47,057 nt of DNA, from the IMG/VR virus record IMGVR_UViG_3300043496_000088, positions 1-47,057 of that record, one strand, 5' to 3'. Both the position numbers and the translations under genes were made by a program. The DNA is from a virus. This document shows positions 1 to 6,524 of this stretch, one piece after another. The notes beneath the pieces are model-generated. The model made no database searches, had not been told where the DNA came from, and saw only the letters and a program-made list of their open reading frames with translations. The first letter of the stretch is position 1; each line of letters begins with the position of its first letter.

Positions 1-13
1 GGGTGAGGGGGCG

Positions 14-226
14 TCAGGCATTGCGGAACTTCGCGAGGGTTTCGATGATGGCGTTGACGGACTTCTTGCCGAGGCCGGGGATGGTGTAGAGTTGGGCCAC
101 GGTCATGCAGTCGAGGGTGTAGAGGGTTGGGTTGTTGGCCCACCGGCTCAACCGCCACTGGATGCGGGAGTTCTCGTTGGTAAACACGATGTCCTTCGCG
201 TGGAGTTGGGTGAGGTCGGCCATCAC
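14..226 (-). CDS. RNA polymerase alpha-CTD-like helix-hairpin-helix protein
   Basis: 70 aa. The C-terminal half (about residues 20-66) matches the fold pattern of the bacterial RNA polymerase alpha C-terminal domain: an arginine-led first helix, then IPGLGKKS followed by a helix. This corresponds to the alpha-CTD segment that carries the Gly-Lys-Lys-Ser DNA-contact residues. The Asn before that Gly in E. coli alpha is Gly here. A plain HhH DNA-binding protein is the alternative reading. The phage product lacks the alpha N-terminal assembly domain, so it could act alone as a DNA-binding or RNAP-modulating factor (inference). The start is ATG at 226, with a second ATG directly after. The gene overlaps its upstream neighbour by 4 nt (ATGA). 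A partial copy reappears at 46944-47057 because of the circular overlap. Confidence 0.7.
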   Translation of the reverse strand: MMADLTQLHAKDIVFTNENSRIQWRLSRWANNPTLYTLDCMTVAQLYTIPGLGKKSVNAIIETLAKFRNA

Positions 227-543
227 TCCACCTCGCCCATCAGGGCCTCACCCGCAGCGGCTTCCACCGCGCTGAGGAGGTTGGAGAGGAGGGTTTGGAC
301 GTGGGGGTTGGAGGTGTCCACGTTGGCCAGGAGGTTGGTGTGGCGGGTGAGGCGCTTCGCGGACATGGTGTAGAGGGCTTCATAGGTGATGACCTCGTAG
401 CTCAGGCCCTCGATGGCGATGTCCTCGATGGTGTCGCCGCCCTCGGGTTGGCCCACGTCTGCCCTAGCGGTGGGGACGTAGACCCCCGTGAGGTGGAGGA
501 TGAGTTCCACCGGGAGGGAGGCGGTGAGGGGTTGAATGGTCAT
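223..543 (-). CDS. Hypothetical protein, 106 aa
   Basis: I do not recognise this protein. It is soluble, with no membrane segment. The N-terminus is hydrophobic and beta-like (residues 8-24), the middle is acidic, and the C-terminus is predicted helical. It starts at ATG 543, which directly abuts the stop of the upstream gene, and overlaps the alpha-CTD-like gene by 4 nt, so it lies within one translationally coupled leftward operon. Confidence 0.8.
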   Translation of the reverse strand: MTIQPLTASLPVELILHLTGVYVPTARADVGQPEGGDTIEDIAIEGLSYEVITYEALYTMSAKRLTRHTNLLANVDTSNPHVQTLLSNLLSAVEAAAGEALMGEVE

Positions 544-800
544 CAGATGTCGTCCAGGGAGATTTCGGTGGGGGGCTTGTCGAGTTTCGCGGCCTCCTGG
601 GGCTCCTGCTTCTCCGCCTTCGTGCGCGTGGCCTTGGGCTTGAGGGACTTCGCGGCCTCATCCGAGGTGAAGGCGTTGCGGCGGCGGTGGAGTTCCTGGA
701 TGGCCAGGAGGACTTCGGCCTCGGTGCGCTCCAGGGGGTCGCCCTCGAAGATTAGGGCGAGGGCGTCGGGGGAGGGGGTTGAGAGCGGGGAGGTGGTCAT
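543..800 (-). CDS. Hypothetical protein, 85 aa
   Basis: Small soluble protein. Residues 15-40 form an acidic-to-basic helix ending in a Arg-Arg-Arg run, followed by a Lys-rich linker and an acidic tail (ISLDDI). Similar short proteins occur in leftward clusters of other podoviruses, as I recall; no function is assigned. ATG 800 was chosen because it overlaps the stop of the upstream gene as ATGA, whereas the open frame extends much further upstream without a plausible start. Confidence 0.75.
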   Translation of the reverse strand: MTTSPLSTPSPDALALIFEGDPLERTEAEVLLAIQELHRRRNAFTSDEAAKSLKPKATRTKAEKQEPQEAAKLDKPPTEISLDDI

Positions 801-1015
801 TGGGGAGGCTTCCGTTGGGTGAAGCCTGAGGCTTCCAGGGTGTCCCAAAAGTTGACGGCGAGGCTGTTGGCTTCGGCCTCGGAGGCAAGGCCCACGACAT
901 GGAGGATGACCGCGAAGGAGCCGTCGAAGCCTGTGCCGAGTTCGATCCAGAAACCTTTGGAGGCGTCCTCTACGTGGACGAGGCGGTTGACGGTGGAGGG
1001 TCGGTCGGGGATCAT
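797..1015 (-). CDS. Hypothetical protein, 72 aa
   Basis: Unrecognised small soluble protein with alternating hydrophobic strands in residues 20-45 (FWIELGTG, FAVILHVVG) and a C-terminal helix. It is coupled to the upstream AAA+ ATPase gene by an ATGA overlap and to the downstream gene by another 4-nt overlap, so it probably belongs to the same leftward transcript. Confidence 0.75.
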   Translation of the reverse strand: MIPDRPSTVNRLVHVEDASKGFWIELGTGFDGSFAVILHVVGLASEAEANSLAVNFWDTLEASGFTQRKPPQ

Positions 1016-2469
1016 TTAGGCTCTCCCTTAGTGTTGAGTTCCGCCAGGAACGCCTTCTGGAACTCCTCCATCGCGTAGGCGTGTTCGAGGTCCTTGTTCT
1101 CGGTGAACAGGTCGGACACGGCCTTGAGGACGTCCTCCGGGGTGATGCCGGTGGGCTCCGTGCCCCCGGCCTTGACGTCCCGGGAGAAGGCGTGCCGGGT
1201 GGCGCGGGCGGGGATAGAGGCCGCCATGGCTCCCGAGATGATGTGCTCAAGGAGGAAATGCCGGTCCTTGGTTTCTAGCTTGAGGTTGTCGAAGGTGAGG
1301 CCTTCGGAGGAGTCCTTGAGCCTGAGGCGTACCGCGTGGGCATCGGTGATGACGCGCGAGGGGTCGAACAGGGCCTCCAGGGCGTAGGTGACAAGCTCCC
1401 CCACCTCACCGGAGAAGAACTTGCCGGTGAAGTTGTTGAGTAGGATGGTCTCGACGGCTTCCCGGGTGGGGCGGGCAACCTTGATCTTGAAGTCGCAACG
1501 GCCATCGCGCAGGAGGGCCGAGTCAATGGCCTCCGGGCGGTTGGAGGCGAGGAGGAGGAAGGCCCCGGACTCCCTCATGCCGTCCATTTCCGTGAGGAAT
1601 TGGGCCACTTGGGACTCCTCCCACGGGGCAACACGGCGGGCGCGCCCGGTGCGGTCGGGGAGGATGACCTCGGCCTCGTCGATGAAGATGAGGAGGGGGT
1701 GCTTGTGATGGGCGCTGTACTCCCGGGCGAACGCGAAGATGTCGCGGATGCGGGCCTCGGTCTCCCCCACGTACATGGTCTGGAGTTCGGGGCCGGAAAG
1801 GGAGATGAACTCGACGGCGGCCCCGTAGAGTTGGACCATCTCGGCGGCTGCGGCCTTCGCGAACATGGTCTTGCCGCAGCCGGGGGGGCCTGAGAGGAGC
1901 GCGCCACGCGGGGCCTTCATGGAGTAGGCCTCGTACAACTCCTTGTGCAACACCGGGGCTTGGATGGCCTCGCGCAGGAGCGTTAGGGCCTCATCGTTCC
2001 CGATGATGTCGGTGAAGGCTTGGGTGGGGGCCGGGATGATCCATTGTTTGACCTTCTCCCGGGCGGCGCGGTAGGTTTGAGGAGGGAGGGTGGATTTGGG
2101 GTTTGAGGCGAGGCTGGGCGGTTGGGCCTCATCGTAGCCCACGAACGAGTTGACCATACGCATAGCCTCAGCCATGCGCGATGCGGTGGAGGTGTCGAAG
2201 GAGATGTAGGAGGAGTCCGGGGGGAGGTTGGCGAAGGGGTTGAAGGTGTAGGGGTCCGCCCCCCGGTTGATGCCGTTACCAATTGAGTTGGCCGTGTCCG
2301 GGTTGCAGATGGCACAGCCGGGGTCGCCGCAGCCTCGCAGTTGGTGTTGGCGGCGCTCGTACTCCCGGCGCTCCGCGTCACGGTCGCGCATACGCTTCCC
2401 ATCAGGGCCGCGCATGGGCCCTCTGCGGGGGTCGTAGGAGGAACCGTAACGGTCATCGTCACGTGACAT
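1012..2469 (-). CDS. AAA+ ATPase
   Basis: 485 aa. The AAA+ core contains Walker A GPPGCGKT (about residues 194-201), Walker B LLIFIDEAE (259-267), a sensor-1 Asn within ASNRPEAID (about 310), and candidate arginine fingers in LLRDGRCD (321-324). This is the FtsH/Cdc48-like classic AAA layout. There is no zinc-protease motif (HExxH), so it is not an FtsH protease. The N-terminus is Arg/Asp-rich with three closely spaced cysteines, CGDPGCAIC at 47-55, a possible metal site. It is likely a hexameric remodelling ATPase acting on protein or nucleoprotein; the target is unknown. The ATG at 2469 has AAGG 9 nt upstream and is preferred over an in-frame TTG at 2478. Confidence 0.9.
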   Translation of the reverse strand: MSRDDDRYGSSYDPRRGPMRGPDGKRMRDRDAERREYERRQHQLRGCGDPGCAICNPDTANSIGNGINRGADPYTFNPFANLPPDSSYISFDTSTASRMAEAMRMVNSFVGYDEAQPPSLASNPKSTLPPQTYRAAREKVKQWIIPAPTQAFTDIIGNDEALTLLREAIQAPVLHKELYEAYSMKAPRGALLSGPPGCGKTMFAKAAAAEMVQLYGAAVEFISLSGPELQTMYVGETEARIRDIFAFAREYSAHHKHPLLIFIDEAEVILPDRTGRARRVAPWEESQVAQFLTEMDGMRESGAFLLLASNRPEAIDSALLRDGRCDFKIKVARPTREAVETILLNNFTGKFFSGEVGELVTYALEALFDPSRVITDAHAVRLRLKDSSEGLTFDNLKLETKDRHFLLEHIISGAMAASIPARATRHAFSRDVKAGGTEPTGITPEDVLKAVSDLFTENKDLEHAYAMEEFQKAFLAELNTKGEPK

Positions 2470-2596
2470 GGGGCGCAACCTTATGTGGGAGAGGCCCGCA
2501 ACGGGGGCAGGACTTGGGGCGGAGGGTGTTGGGGGTATGGTTGGGGAGCTTGAGGGTGGTGAGCGGGCGGTGGGAGCATTTGGGGCAGGTGGCCAT
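2459..2596 (-). CDS. Small zinc-ribbon-like peptide, 45 aa
   Basis: ATG at 2596 opens a 45-codon frame with CPKC at residues 4-7 and CPRC at 30-33, the four-cysteine arrangement of a small zinc ribbon, in an otherwise basic, Pro-rich peptide. It fills the only gap between two leftward genes and overlaps the start of the AAA+ gene by 11 nt. The ribosome-binding site is weak (AAGGA about 16 nt upstream), which lowers confidence. Confidence 0.5.
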   Translation of the reverse strand: MATCPKCSHRPLTTLKLPNHTPNTLRPKSCPRCGPLPHKVAPHVT

Positions 2597-2602
2597 GGGA
2601 AG

Positions 2603-2884
2603 CTAGTCCGCGTCCTTCATGTACTTGTCCCACTTATGCGGGGGGATGCCGGACATAAGGAACTCGCGCTCCGGGGCGGTGAGTTGGGGCATGGCGGTTT
2701 GGATGTGTTCTCCAGCCTGCCAGCGGTCCCATTGCTCGCGGGTGATGTTCTCCACGCCCTCAACGTCCTGCACCTCCATGATGTGTGCGTTGCCTGTGAG
2801 GGGGGAGTAGATTTTGACAGCCAGGAGGCGTTGTTCGTCGTGGGACCAGTAGACTTCGCGGGCGGGTTGGATCATGCCGGGCAT
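2603..2884 (-). CDS. Conserved phage hypothetical protein, 93 aa
   Basis: The C-terminal segment LTAPEREFLMSGIPPHKWD (about residues 68-86) is a signature I recall from many short phage proteins of unknown function. The N-terminal part is beta-like and begins after MPGM. ATG 2884 has GAGG 8-9 nt upstream and is preferred over the ATG three codons later. No membrane segment is seen. Confidence 0.85.
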   Translation of the reverse strand: MPGMIQPAREVYWSHDEQRLLAVKIYSPLTGNAHIMEVQDVEGVENITREQWDRWQAGEHIQTAMPQLTAPEREFLMSGIPPHKWDKYMKDAD

Positions 2885-2890
2885 TGGGGG

Positions 2891-3094
2891 TTACCTCGGG
2901 TCAAATTGCTTGAGGCCGTTGAGTTCGTTGAGGACGAGGCGAAGGTCCTCACGGAGGGAGAACTCGGCTGTGGGGTAGACGGTGGTGAGGCGTTCCCCTA
3001 GGGCAAGCTCCGTTAGGCGTTCCTCAGCGTCGAACAAACCGATGGTGTGGCGGGGAACGTCGTCGGTGTCGTCAACGTCTTCGTTCGTTTGCAT
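2891..3094 (-). CDS. Hypothetical acidic protein, 67 aa
   Basis: Unrecognised. The N-terminal 14 residues are strongly acidic (Asp/Glu), followed by an amphipathic helix-rich C-terminus. Translation starts at ATG 3094, with TGAGG 9 nt upstream. That ribosome-binding site lies at the end of the left arm of the long inverted repeat at 3103-3220, so translation may be controlled by RNA folding. Confidence 0.75.
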   Translation of the reverse strand: MQTNEDVDDTDDVPRHTIGLFDAEERLTELALGERLTTVYPTAEFSLREDLRLVLNELNGLKQFDPR

Positions 3095-3102
3095 GGGCTT
3101 GG

Positions 3103-3220
3103 CCTCAATTTAGGTGGACAGCTAGCGCGGGGGATGGTTGCGGGGTTCCCCTTGTTAATACCCCGGAGGCTGGGGGTGCGCGATGCCTCGGGGCCGTCTA
3201 GCTGTCCGCCTAAAGTGAGG
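3103..3220 (-). repeat. Long inverted repeat A, possible structured leader
   Basis: Arms at 3103-3125 and 3198-3220 are reverse complements over 23 bp with 2 mismatches. Between them lies a second hairpin (3161-3170 with 3185-3193, one bulge) and GGGGTTCCCC at 3142-3151. In leftward RNA the 3' arm contains the GAGG ribosome-binding site of the gene starting at 3094, so the closed stem would hide it. It could instead be a DNA dyad such as an operator or replication site. Confidence 0.7.
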
Positions 3221-3235
3221 AGGGAGGGAGGTTTG

Positions 3236-3279
3236 GGGAGGAGGGGGTTTCGCCCTGGGGTTCCACACCCCCTCCTCCC
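3236..3279. repeat. Strong GC hairpin, 12-bp perfect stem
   Basis: GGGAGGAGGGGG at 3236-3247 pairs perfectly with 3268-3279 across a 20-nt loop. Neither side is followed by a T-tract, so it is not a textbook intrinsic terminator. It lies between the stop of the gene ending at 3389 and inverted repeat A, the same relative position that true terminators occupy beside repeats B and C. Confidence 0.65.
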
Positions 3280-3312
3280 TGTCACCTTCAGGCAGATAGG
3301 TTCAGCCTGTAT

Positions 3313-3334
3313 AACTCTTGCATATGCAAGAGTT
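3313..3334. promoter_or_regulatory. 22-bp perfect palindrome, candidate operator
   Basis: A perfect dyad with half-site AACTCTTGCAT, centred on CATATG, in the non-coding gap 3095-3388. Perfect 22-bp symmetry without a loop fits a dimeric DNA-binding protein site better than an RNA hairpin. On the minus strand it is followed directly by TATACA, which could be a -10 element, so an operator overlapping a leftward promoter is possible. The phage encodes several candidate small DNA-binding proteins. Confidence 0.55.
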
Positions 3335-3388
3335 GCCGCCCGCTCCTGTGGAACTTAGGACACCAGGGCACAGGCGGCGGATGGGGGG

Positions 3389-3883
3389 TTAGATCAACTC
3401 CTCGCCAACGGTGGAGGAGGCCTCGGTGTGTGGTGCGGGGGGTTGAACCGGAGGGGCCGGCAGGGCCGCAGCCTCGTTGAGGTTCAGGTCCTTGAAGGAG
3501 ACCTTGCTAAGGCCCATGGCGTCCTTGAGTTCGGTCTTGAGTTTGTTGGTGTGGGCCTCCTGCACGCGCCCGACGATCTGGCGCTCGGTGTCGAGGATGC
3601 GCTTGTGCTGTTCGTGGGGGACCGGGCCGACCACCCAGCCCCACATGTCGGCCCCTTCGAAGTTCACGGGGACATCGGCCACGCCGATTTTCTTCACCTT
3701 CGCCACGGTCATCCCGTGGCGGGTGTTGGTGGTGACGATCACGAGGTCATCGACCTTGATGTTGGGGTCGAGGCATTTGAAGAAGGTGGTGCCTGAGTTG
3801 TTCTTGTAGTTCTCGGGGTCGTATTCGACCATACACGGGCGGATGGAGTCCTCAACGAGCATCACGGAGGCGGTGGGGTTCAT
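3389..3883 (-). CDS. Hypothetical protein, 164 aa
   Basis: A beta-rich N-terminal domain (residues about 1-85) contains KVDDLVIVTT, then RHGMTVAKVKKI, resembling the PriA-N-like/SH3-type small domains seen in several phage proteins (weak similarity). A helical stretch follows (100-130), then a Pro/Ala-rich C-terminus. ATG 3883 is preceded by AGGACAATCCAG. It stands alone between two regulatory-looking non-coding stretches, so it may have its own promoter. Function unknown. Confidence 0.8.
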   Translation of the reverse strand: MNPTASVMLVEDSIRPCMVEYDPENYKNNSGTTFFKCLDPNIKVDDLVIVTTNTRHGMTVAKVKKIGVADVPVNFEGADMWGWVVGPVPHEQHKRILDTERQIVGRVQEAHTNKLKTELKDAMGLSKVSFKDLNLNEAAALPAPPVQPPAPHTEASSTVGEELI

Positions 3884-4002
3884 CTGGATTGTCCTGTTGG
3901 TGGGCCGGGGGGAGGGAGGGAATGACTTCAGTTCGTCGCGGGGTCTCAGGTTCCTTCACCGTGGAGTGCCCTTGGAACCTGGGGCGCGGGAACTATACTC
4001 GT

Positions 4003-4036
4003 CCGGCCATATGGCCGGTCGTCTACCTATAGACGA
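4003..4036. promoter_or_regulatory. Palindrome cluster upstream of the 3389-3883 gene
   Basis: CCGGCCATATGGCCGG (4003-4018) is a perfect 16-bp palindrome. Directly beside it TCGTCTA (4019-4025) pairs with TAGACGA (4030-4036) over a 4-nt loop. A further 8-bp inverted repeat CAGGTTCC (3947-3954/3974-3981) lies toward the gene. On the minus strand TATAGT occurs at 3992-3997 as a possible -10 box without a clear -35. Read together these look like an operator/promoter region. Confidence 0.5.
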
Positions 4037-4086
4037 TCCGCTCCCCTAGGCTAGGTGGGGTCACGGAGGCCTCAGGGAGGGAGGGG

Positions 4087-4302
4087 TTAGACTGGGACCT
4101 TGCGCTTGCGCCCACCGCCCTTGGAGGCCGCGCCGCCCTTGGCCCCAGCGGAGGCCGAGAGTTCGCGGTTGACGGCGAAGGAGCGCTTGTGGGCGGGGAC
4201 TGCGGAGCCCCCCTTAGTGGCGAGTTCAACCCGGCGCTCGAAGGACATCGCGCCGAAGCCTCGGATTTGCCGCCCGGTGAGGGGGTTAATGGGGTAGGCC
4301 AT
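4087..4302 (-). CDS. KGG-motif stress-type protein
   Basis: 71 aa. It contains GFGAM..ERR.ELATKGG (residues about 17-33) followed by VPAHKRSF..NRELSASAGAKGG, the KGG repeats of the con-10/general-stress protein family, and ends in a highly basic tail (KGGGRKRKVPV). Such proteins are small, disordered and of unclear molecular role; the basic tail suggests nucleic acid binding. ATG 4302 has AAGGA 7 nt upstream and a sigma70-type promoter 27-54 nt upstream, so an upstream extension of the frame was rejected. Confidence 0.85.
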   Translation of the reverse strand: MAYPINPLTGRQIRGFGAMSFERRVELATKGGSAVPAHKRSFAVNRELSASAGAKGGAASKGGGRKRKVPV

Positions 4303-4328
4303 GAGGGGTTCCTTGCGGGTAGAGGTAG

Positions 4329-4356
4329 ACCATACCATCGGGAGGAGCATAGTCAA
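4329..4356 (-). promoter_or_regulatory. sigma70-type promoter for KGG gene
   Basis: On the minus strand TTGACT (4356-4351), 16-bp spacer, TATGGT (4334-4329). It is correctly placed 27 nt before the ATG of the KGG gene. Confidence 0.6.
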
Positions 4357-4427
4357 GCCATATATGTAGTAGCTTGAGCATAAGTCGGGCACTAGATATA
4401 GCTAATACCCGACCTCCGCACTAGGAA

Positions 4428-4658
4428 TTAGAAGTCCAGATCGCAGGTCTTGTTGACCTCAACGGGGATGTCCCACCTCCGAAGGACCTCGGCCAGGGCC
4501 TCGGCCTGAGGCTCCGTCATGCGGGCCTGTGTGCGCTTGGGGAGGGTGGGGTCAATGTGCTTCATCAAATCGTGGAACTCCTTCCTCTTGGGGGCGGGGA
4601 GGCGGTAGCTCACGTTGACGGTGTAGTAGTCGCGGGAGAATTGAACTTGACGGGACAT
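4428..4658 (-). CDS. Hypothetical protein, 76 aa
   Basis: Unrecognised soluble protein. The N-terminal strands (QVQFSRDYYTVNVSYRL) are followed by basic helices (KRKEFHDLMKHI; EALAEVLRRWD). It begins at ATG 4658 with GAGGAG 7 nt upstream and is headed by the best sigma70 promoter in the window (4684-4712), suggesting early, high expression by host RNA polymerase. Confidence 0.8.
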   Translation of the reverse strand: MSRQVQFSRDYYTVNVSYRLPAPKRKEFHDLMKHIDPTLPKRTQARMTEPQAEALAEVLRRWDIPVEVNKTCDLDF

Positions 4659-4683
4659 TGGTGACTCCTCTAATTGATGAGGT

Positions 4684-4712
4684 AGTCTAACACGAACTCA
4701 ACGAGATGTCAA
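4684..4712 (-). promoter_or_regulatory. Strong sigma70-type promoter
   Basis: Minus strand TTGACA (4712-4707), 17-bp spacer, TAGACT (4689-4684), 26 nt before ATG 4658. The -35 is preceded by AAACCCC, an extension also found at the promoter near 9518. Confidence 0.75.
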
Positions 4713-4743
4713 GGGGTTTATTTTGGGCCAAACCTCCGAACGG

Positions 4744-4914
4744 TTAGGCTCTCGGGAGGCCCTTGCGCCGCACCGCCTCACAGTACATGTGGAGGATGTC
4801 GCGCACGGCGGGGTTGACGCCCTTCGCGCCGTGGAGGGCTTCGAGGAGGTCTAGGTCATCCTCCCGGATGCGCCACTTGACGAAGCGCACGGGGACCTTG
4901 AGCTTAGCGGGCAT
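4744..4914 (-). CDS. Ribbon-helix-helix-like DNA-binding protein, 56 aa
   Basis: A short strand-like N-terminus (KVPVRFVKWRI) is followed by EDDLDLLEALHG and a second helix NPAVRDILHMYCEAVRR. This is the strand-helix-helix layout of Arc/MetJ/CopG repressors, of typical length for that class. It is a candidate for binding the short perfect palindromes at 3313-3334 or 4003-4018 (inference). ATG 4914 overlaps the upstream gene by 11 nt; the longer frame has a less typical N-terminus. Confidence 0.65.
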   Translation of the reverse strand: MPAKLKVPVRFVKWRIREDDLDLLEALHGAKGVNPAVRDILHMYCEAVRRKGLPRA

Positions 4915-5185
4915 TGGGGGGCGGCTCCGTCTCGGGCTCGGGGAGCACTCCCTCGTCACCTTCGGGGTTGACGATCCACAGGTGGTTCTGGGGGCCTAGG
5001 CCGTTAGCCTCGCCGGGAGGGGGAGTGCGGACTTGGAGGGAGGCGAGCCGGGGGTCCTTCATGCGGGCGCGGACCGCGTAGAGGGAGGACTTGAGGCGCG
5101 TTGGGGAGGGCGTGCGGAGCCAGATGCCCAAGGGCTCCGCTAGGGCGGCATACCAAAAGGAGGCGAGTTCGGTTGTGGAGGGCAT
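4904..5185 (-). CDS. Hypothetical protein, 93 aa
   Basis: Unrecognised. The helical N-terminus has aromatic residues (ASFWYAALAEPLGIWL), the middle is basic, and the C-terminus is Pro/Glu-rich. ATG 5185 overlaps the stop codon of the upstream small gene (TAATG). Confidence 0.75.
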   Translation of the reverse strand: MPSTTELASFWYAALAEPLGIWLRTPSPTRLKSSLYAVRARMKDPRLASLQVRTPPPGEANGLGPQNHLWIVNPEGDEGVLPEPETEPPPNAR

Positions 5186-5340
5186 TAGGTTGCGGCCTCG
5201 GTGTCCACGATGTAGCCGTCGAGGTGCATGGAGGTTAGGGCCTCGACGGCTTCGGCCTGAGTGTCGTATGTGGAGAGGAGAGAGCCGTCCTCCATGCCCT
5301 CATCCTCCTCCATGTAGACATAGACCGCATAGCGTTTCAC
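5185..5340 (-). CDS. Small protein, 51 aa, GTG start
   Basis: GTG at 5340 with GGGAGGGGG upstream opens MKRYAVYVYMEEDEGM and runs 51 codons to a TAA that overlaps the next ATG. An N-terminal strand, an acidic loop and the helix TQAEAVEALTSMH suggest a small alpha/beta fold like those of phage inhibitors or regulators. The tight spacing and good ribosome-binding site support it as real. Confidence 0.7.
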   Translation of the reverse strand: MKRYAVYVYMEEDEGMEDGSLLSTYDTQAEAVEALTSMHLDGYIVDTEAAT

Positions 5341-5342
5341 GG

Positions 5343-5474
5343 CTACCCCCTCCCGATGAGTTTACGGAACAGGCGGACCCATTGCCACCGCCAACCGGGG
5401 ACGTGCCGCCCGTTGATGACCATGAAGTCCCTGTGTTGGCCCTTGCGGGGTGGGAGGTAGGCGCGGAGGTCCAT
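5343..5474 (-). CDS. Small basic protein, 43 aa
   Basis: ATG 5474, AAGG 8 nt upstream. Very basic and Trp-rich C-terminus (VPGWRWQWVRLFRKLIGRG): a cationic amphipathic helix of the type seen in membrane-active or nucleic-acid-binding peptides. It lies 2 nt upstream of the GTG-started gene with which it shares the operon. Function unknown. Confidence 0.65.
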   Translation of the reverse strand: MDLRAYLPPRKGQHRDFMVINGRHVPGWRWQWVRLFRKLIGRG

Positions 5475-5488
5475 GGGAGGGAGCTACC

Positions 5489-5671
5489 TTAGGCGGCCAA
5501 CAGGAGGGGGGTGTGGGACCCCTCCTGAAGGGCGGACAGGAACAGGGCCAGGGAGTTGGCGCGGATGAGGCGACCGTCCACGTAGGCCGCGAACACAACG
5601 TCGCCGTCCTCGGTGGGCTCATCCCACTGGAGGATGCGGGCGCGGTATTGGTGTTCGATGAAGTCCTTCAT
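5489..5671 (-). CDS. Hypothetical protein, 60 aa
   Basis: Starts at ATG 5671 with AGGGAGG 7 nt upstream; an upstream extension of the frame would run through the terminator at 5715-5749 and is not credible. It is acidic in the middle (DEPTEDGD) and ends in a hydrophobic helix (SLALFLSALQEG). It is the first gene after that terminator, so it needs its own promoter or read-through. Confidence 0.7.
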   Translation of the reverse strand: MKDFIEHQYRARILQWDEPTEDGDVVFAAYVDGRLIRANSLALFLSALQEGSHTPLLLAA

Positions 5672-5714
5672 GTTGGCCTCCCTTGGCCGGGGTTGGGGGC
5701 CTACGCCCTCACTT

Positions 5715-5749
5715 AAAGGAAAAGGCCCCTGGAGTTTCCTCCAAGGGCC
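5715..5749 (-). terminator. Intrinsic terminator (GAAA loop)
   Basis: On the minus strand an 11-bp stem (5749-5739 with 5734-5724, one wobble) closes a GAAA tetraloop and is followed by TTTTCCTTT. It lies 73 nt past the stop of the 216-aa gene. Confidence 0.85.
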
Positions 5750-5821
5750 CTCCCCCTTGCGCGAAGGGTGGTACGGGAGGCGGGGGGATGCGAGCCGCCC
5801 ACCCAACGCGAGGCTTGAGGC

Positions 5822-6472
5822 CTACTCGGCGGCGGCGGCGACCTCCGAGGTGTCGTCGGCGGGGACTTCGCCGGAGAGCAGGTCGTCCTCCGCGTCGTCT
5901 TCCGCCTTGGCGAGCATGGCGGTGGCGGTCTCGGTGAACTCATCGCGCTTGGCCTCGATGTTCTGCGCGAGCAGTTCGGCCCAACGGGACTTGAACTTGG
6001 TGCCGTCCTGCGCGGCGGCCTTGTAGAAGTTGGCGACCTTGAGGCCCTTGCGGACCATGCGGGCCTTGAGGTCTTCGGCGGCCAGGAACATGATGGTGCG
6101 GGAGAGGGGCGAGGAGCCTTCGCCGCTGCCGCCACCGCGCGAGGTCACGCCGAGTTCGTATCCGGCGTACTTCTCCGCGAACTTGGCCGCGTGATCCCAG
6201 CCGAGGACGGAGACGTCTTCAGCGGGCTTGAAGTCCTTGGCCTTGCCTCCCGCTTCCGTGTGAGCCTTGAGGGCCGCTTCGTTGTGGGCCTGCATGGCGC
6301 GGCGGATGTCGCCGGAGTAGGCGTTGCCGATGACCGAGGCCACGTTGGAGTTCATCCAGTTGGCCTCGTTGGCGGTGAGGGTGTGACCGGCGGCGAAGGG
6401 CGCGGGGACTTGGAACGTGATGTCGTAGAACTTGCGCTCGATGGTGGGGGTTTCGGAGGTGTAGGAGGGCAT
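5822..6472 (-). CDS. Conserved phage protein, 216 aa, highly expressed context
   Basis: The N-terminal part contains FYDITFQVPAPFAAGHTLTANEANWMN (residues about 14-40), a pattern I recall from a family of abundant podovirus proteins of unknown function that carry a Val-Pro...Gly-His..(L/T)..EA..(L/M)N signature. The rest is helical and charged, ending in a run of acidic and Ala residues (pI low). It has its own promoter (6525-6553), a ribosome-binding site (AGGA, 9 nt) and its own GAAA-loop terminator: a monocistronic, strongly expressed unit. ssDNA/nucleoid binding or a structural role are both possible. The longer upstream frame crosses the promoter and is rejected. Confidence 0.85.
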   Translation of the reverse strand: MPSYTSETPTIERKFYDITFQVPAPFAAGHTLTANEANWMNSNVASVIGNAYSGDIRRAMQAHNEAALKAHTEAGGKAKDFKPAEDVSVLGWDHAAKFAEKYAGYELGVTSRGGGSGEGSSPLSRTIMFLAAEDLKARMVRKGLKVANFYKAAAQDGTKFKSRWAELLAQNIEAKRDEFTETATAMLAKAEDDAEDDLLSGEVPADDTSEVAAAAE

Positions 6473-6524
6473 TTGGTTTCGTCCTGGGTTGAGGGCCTGT
6501 GGCCCCGGGGGGTTGATGGAGGGT

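Noticed and set aside
1012-2469. FtsH-type protease
   Set aside because: The ATPase has no zinc protease HExxH motif and no transmembrane segments.
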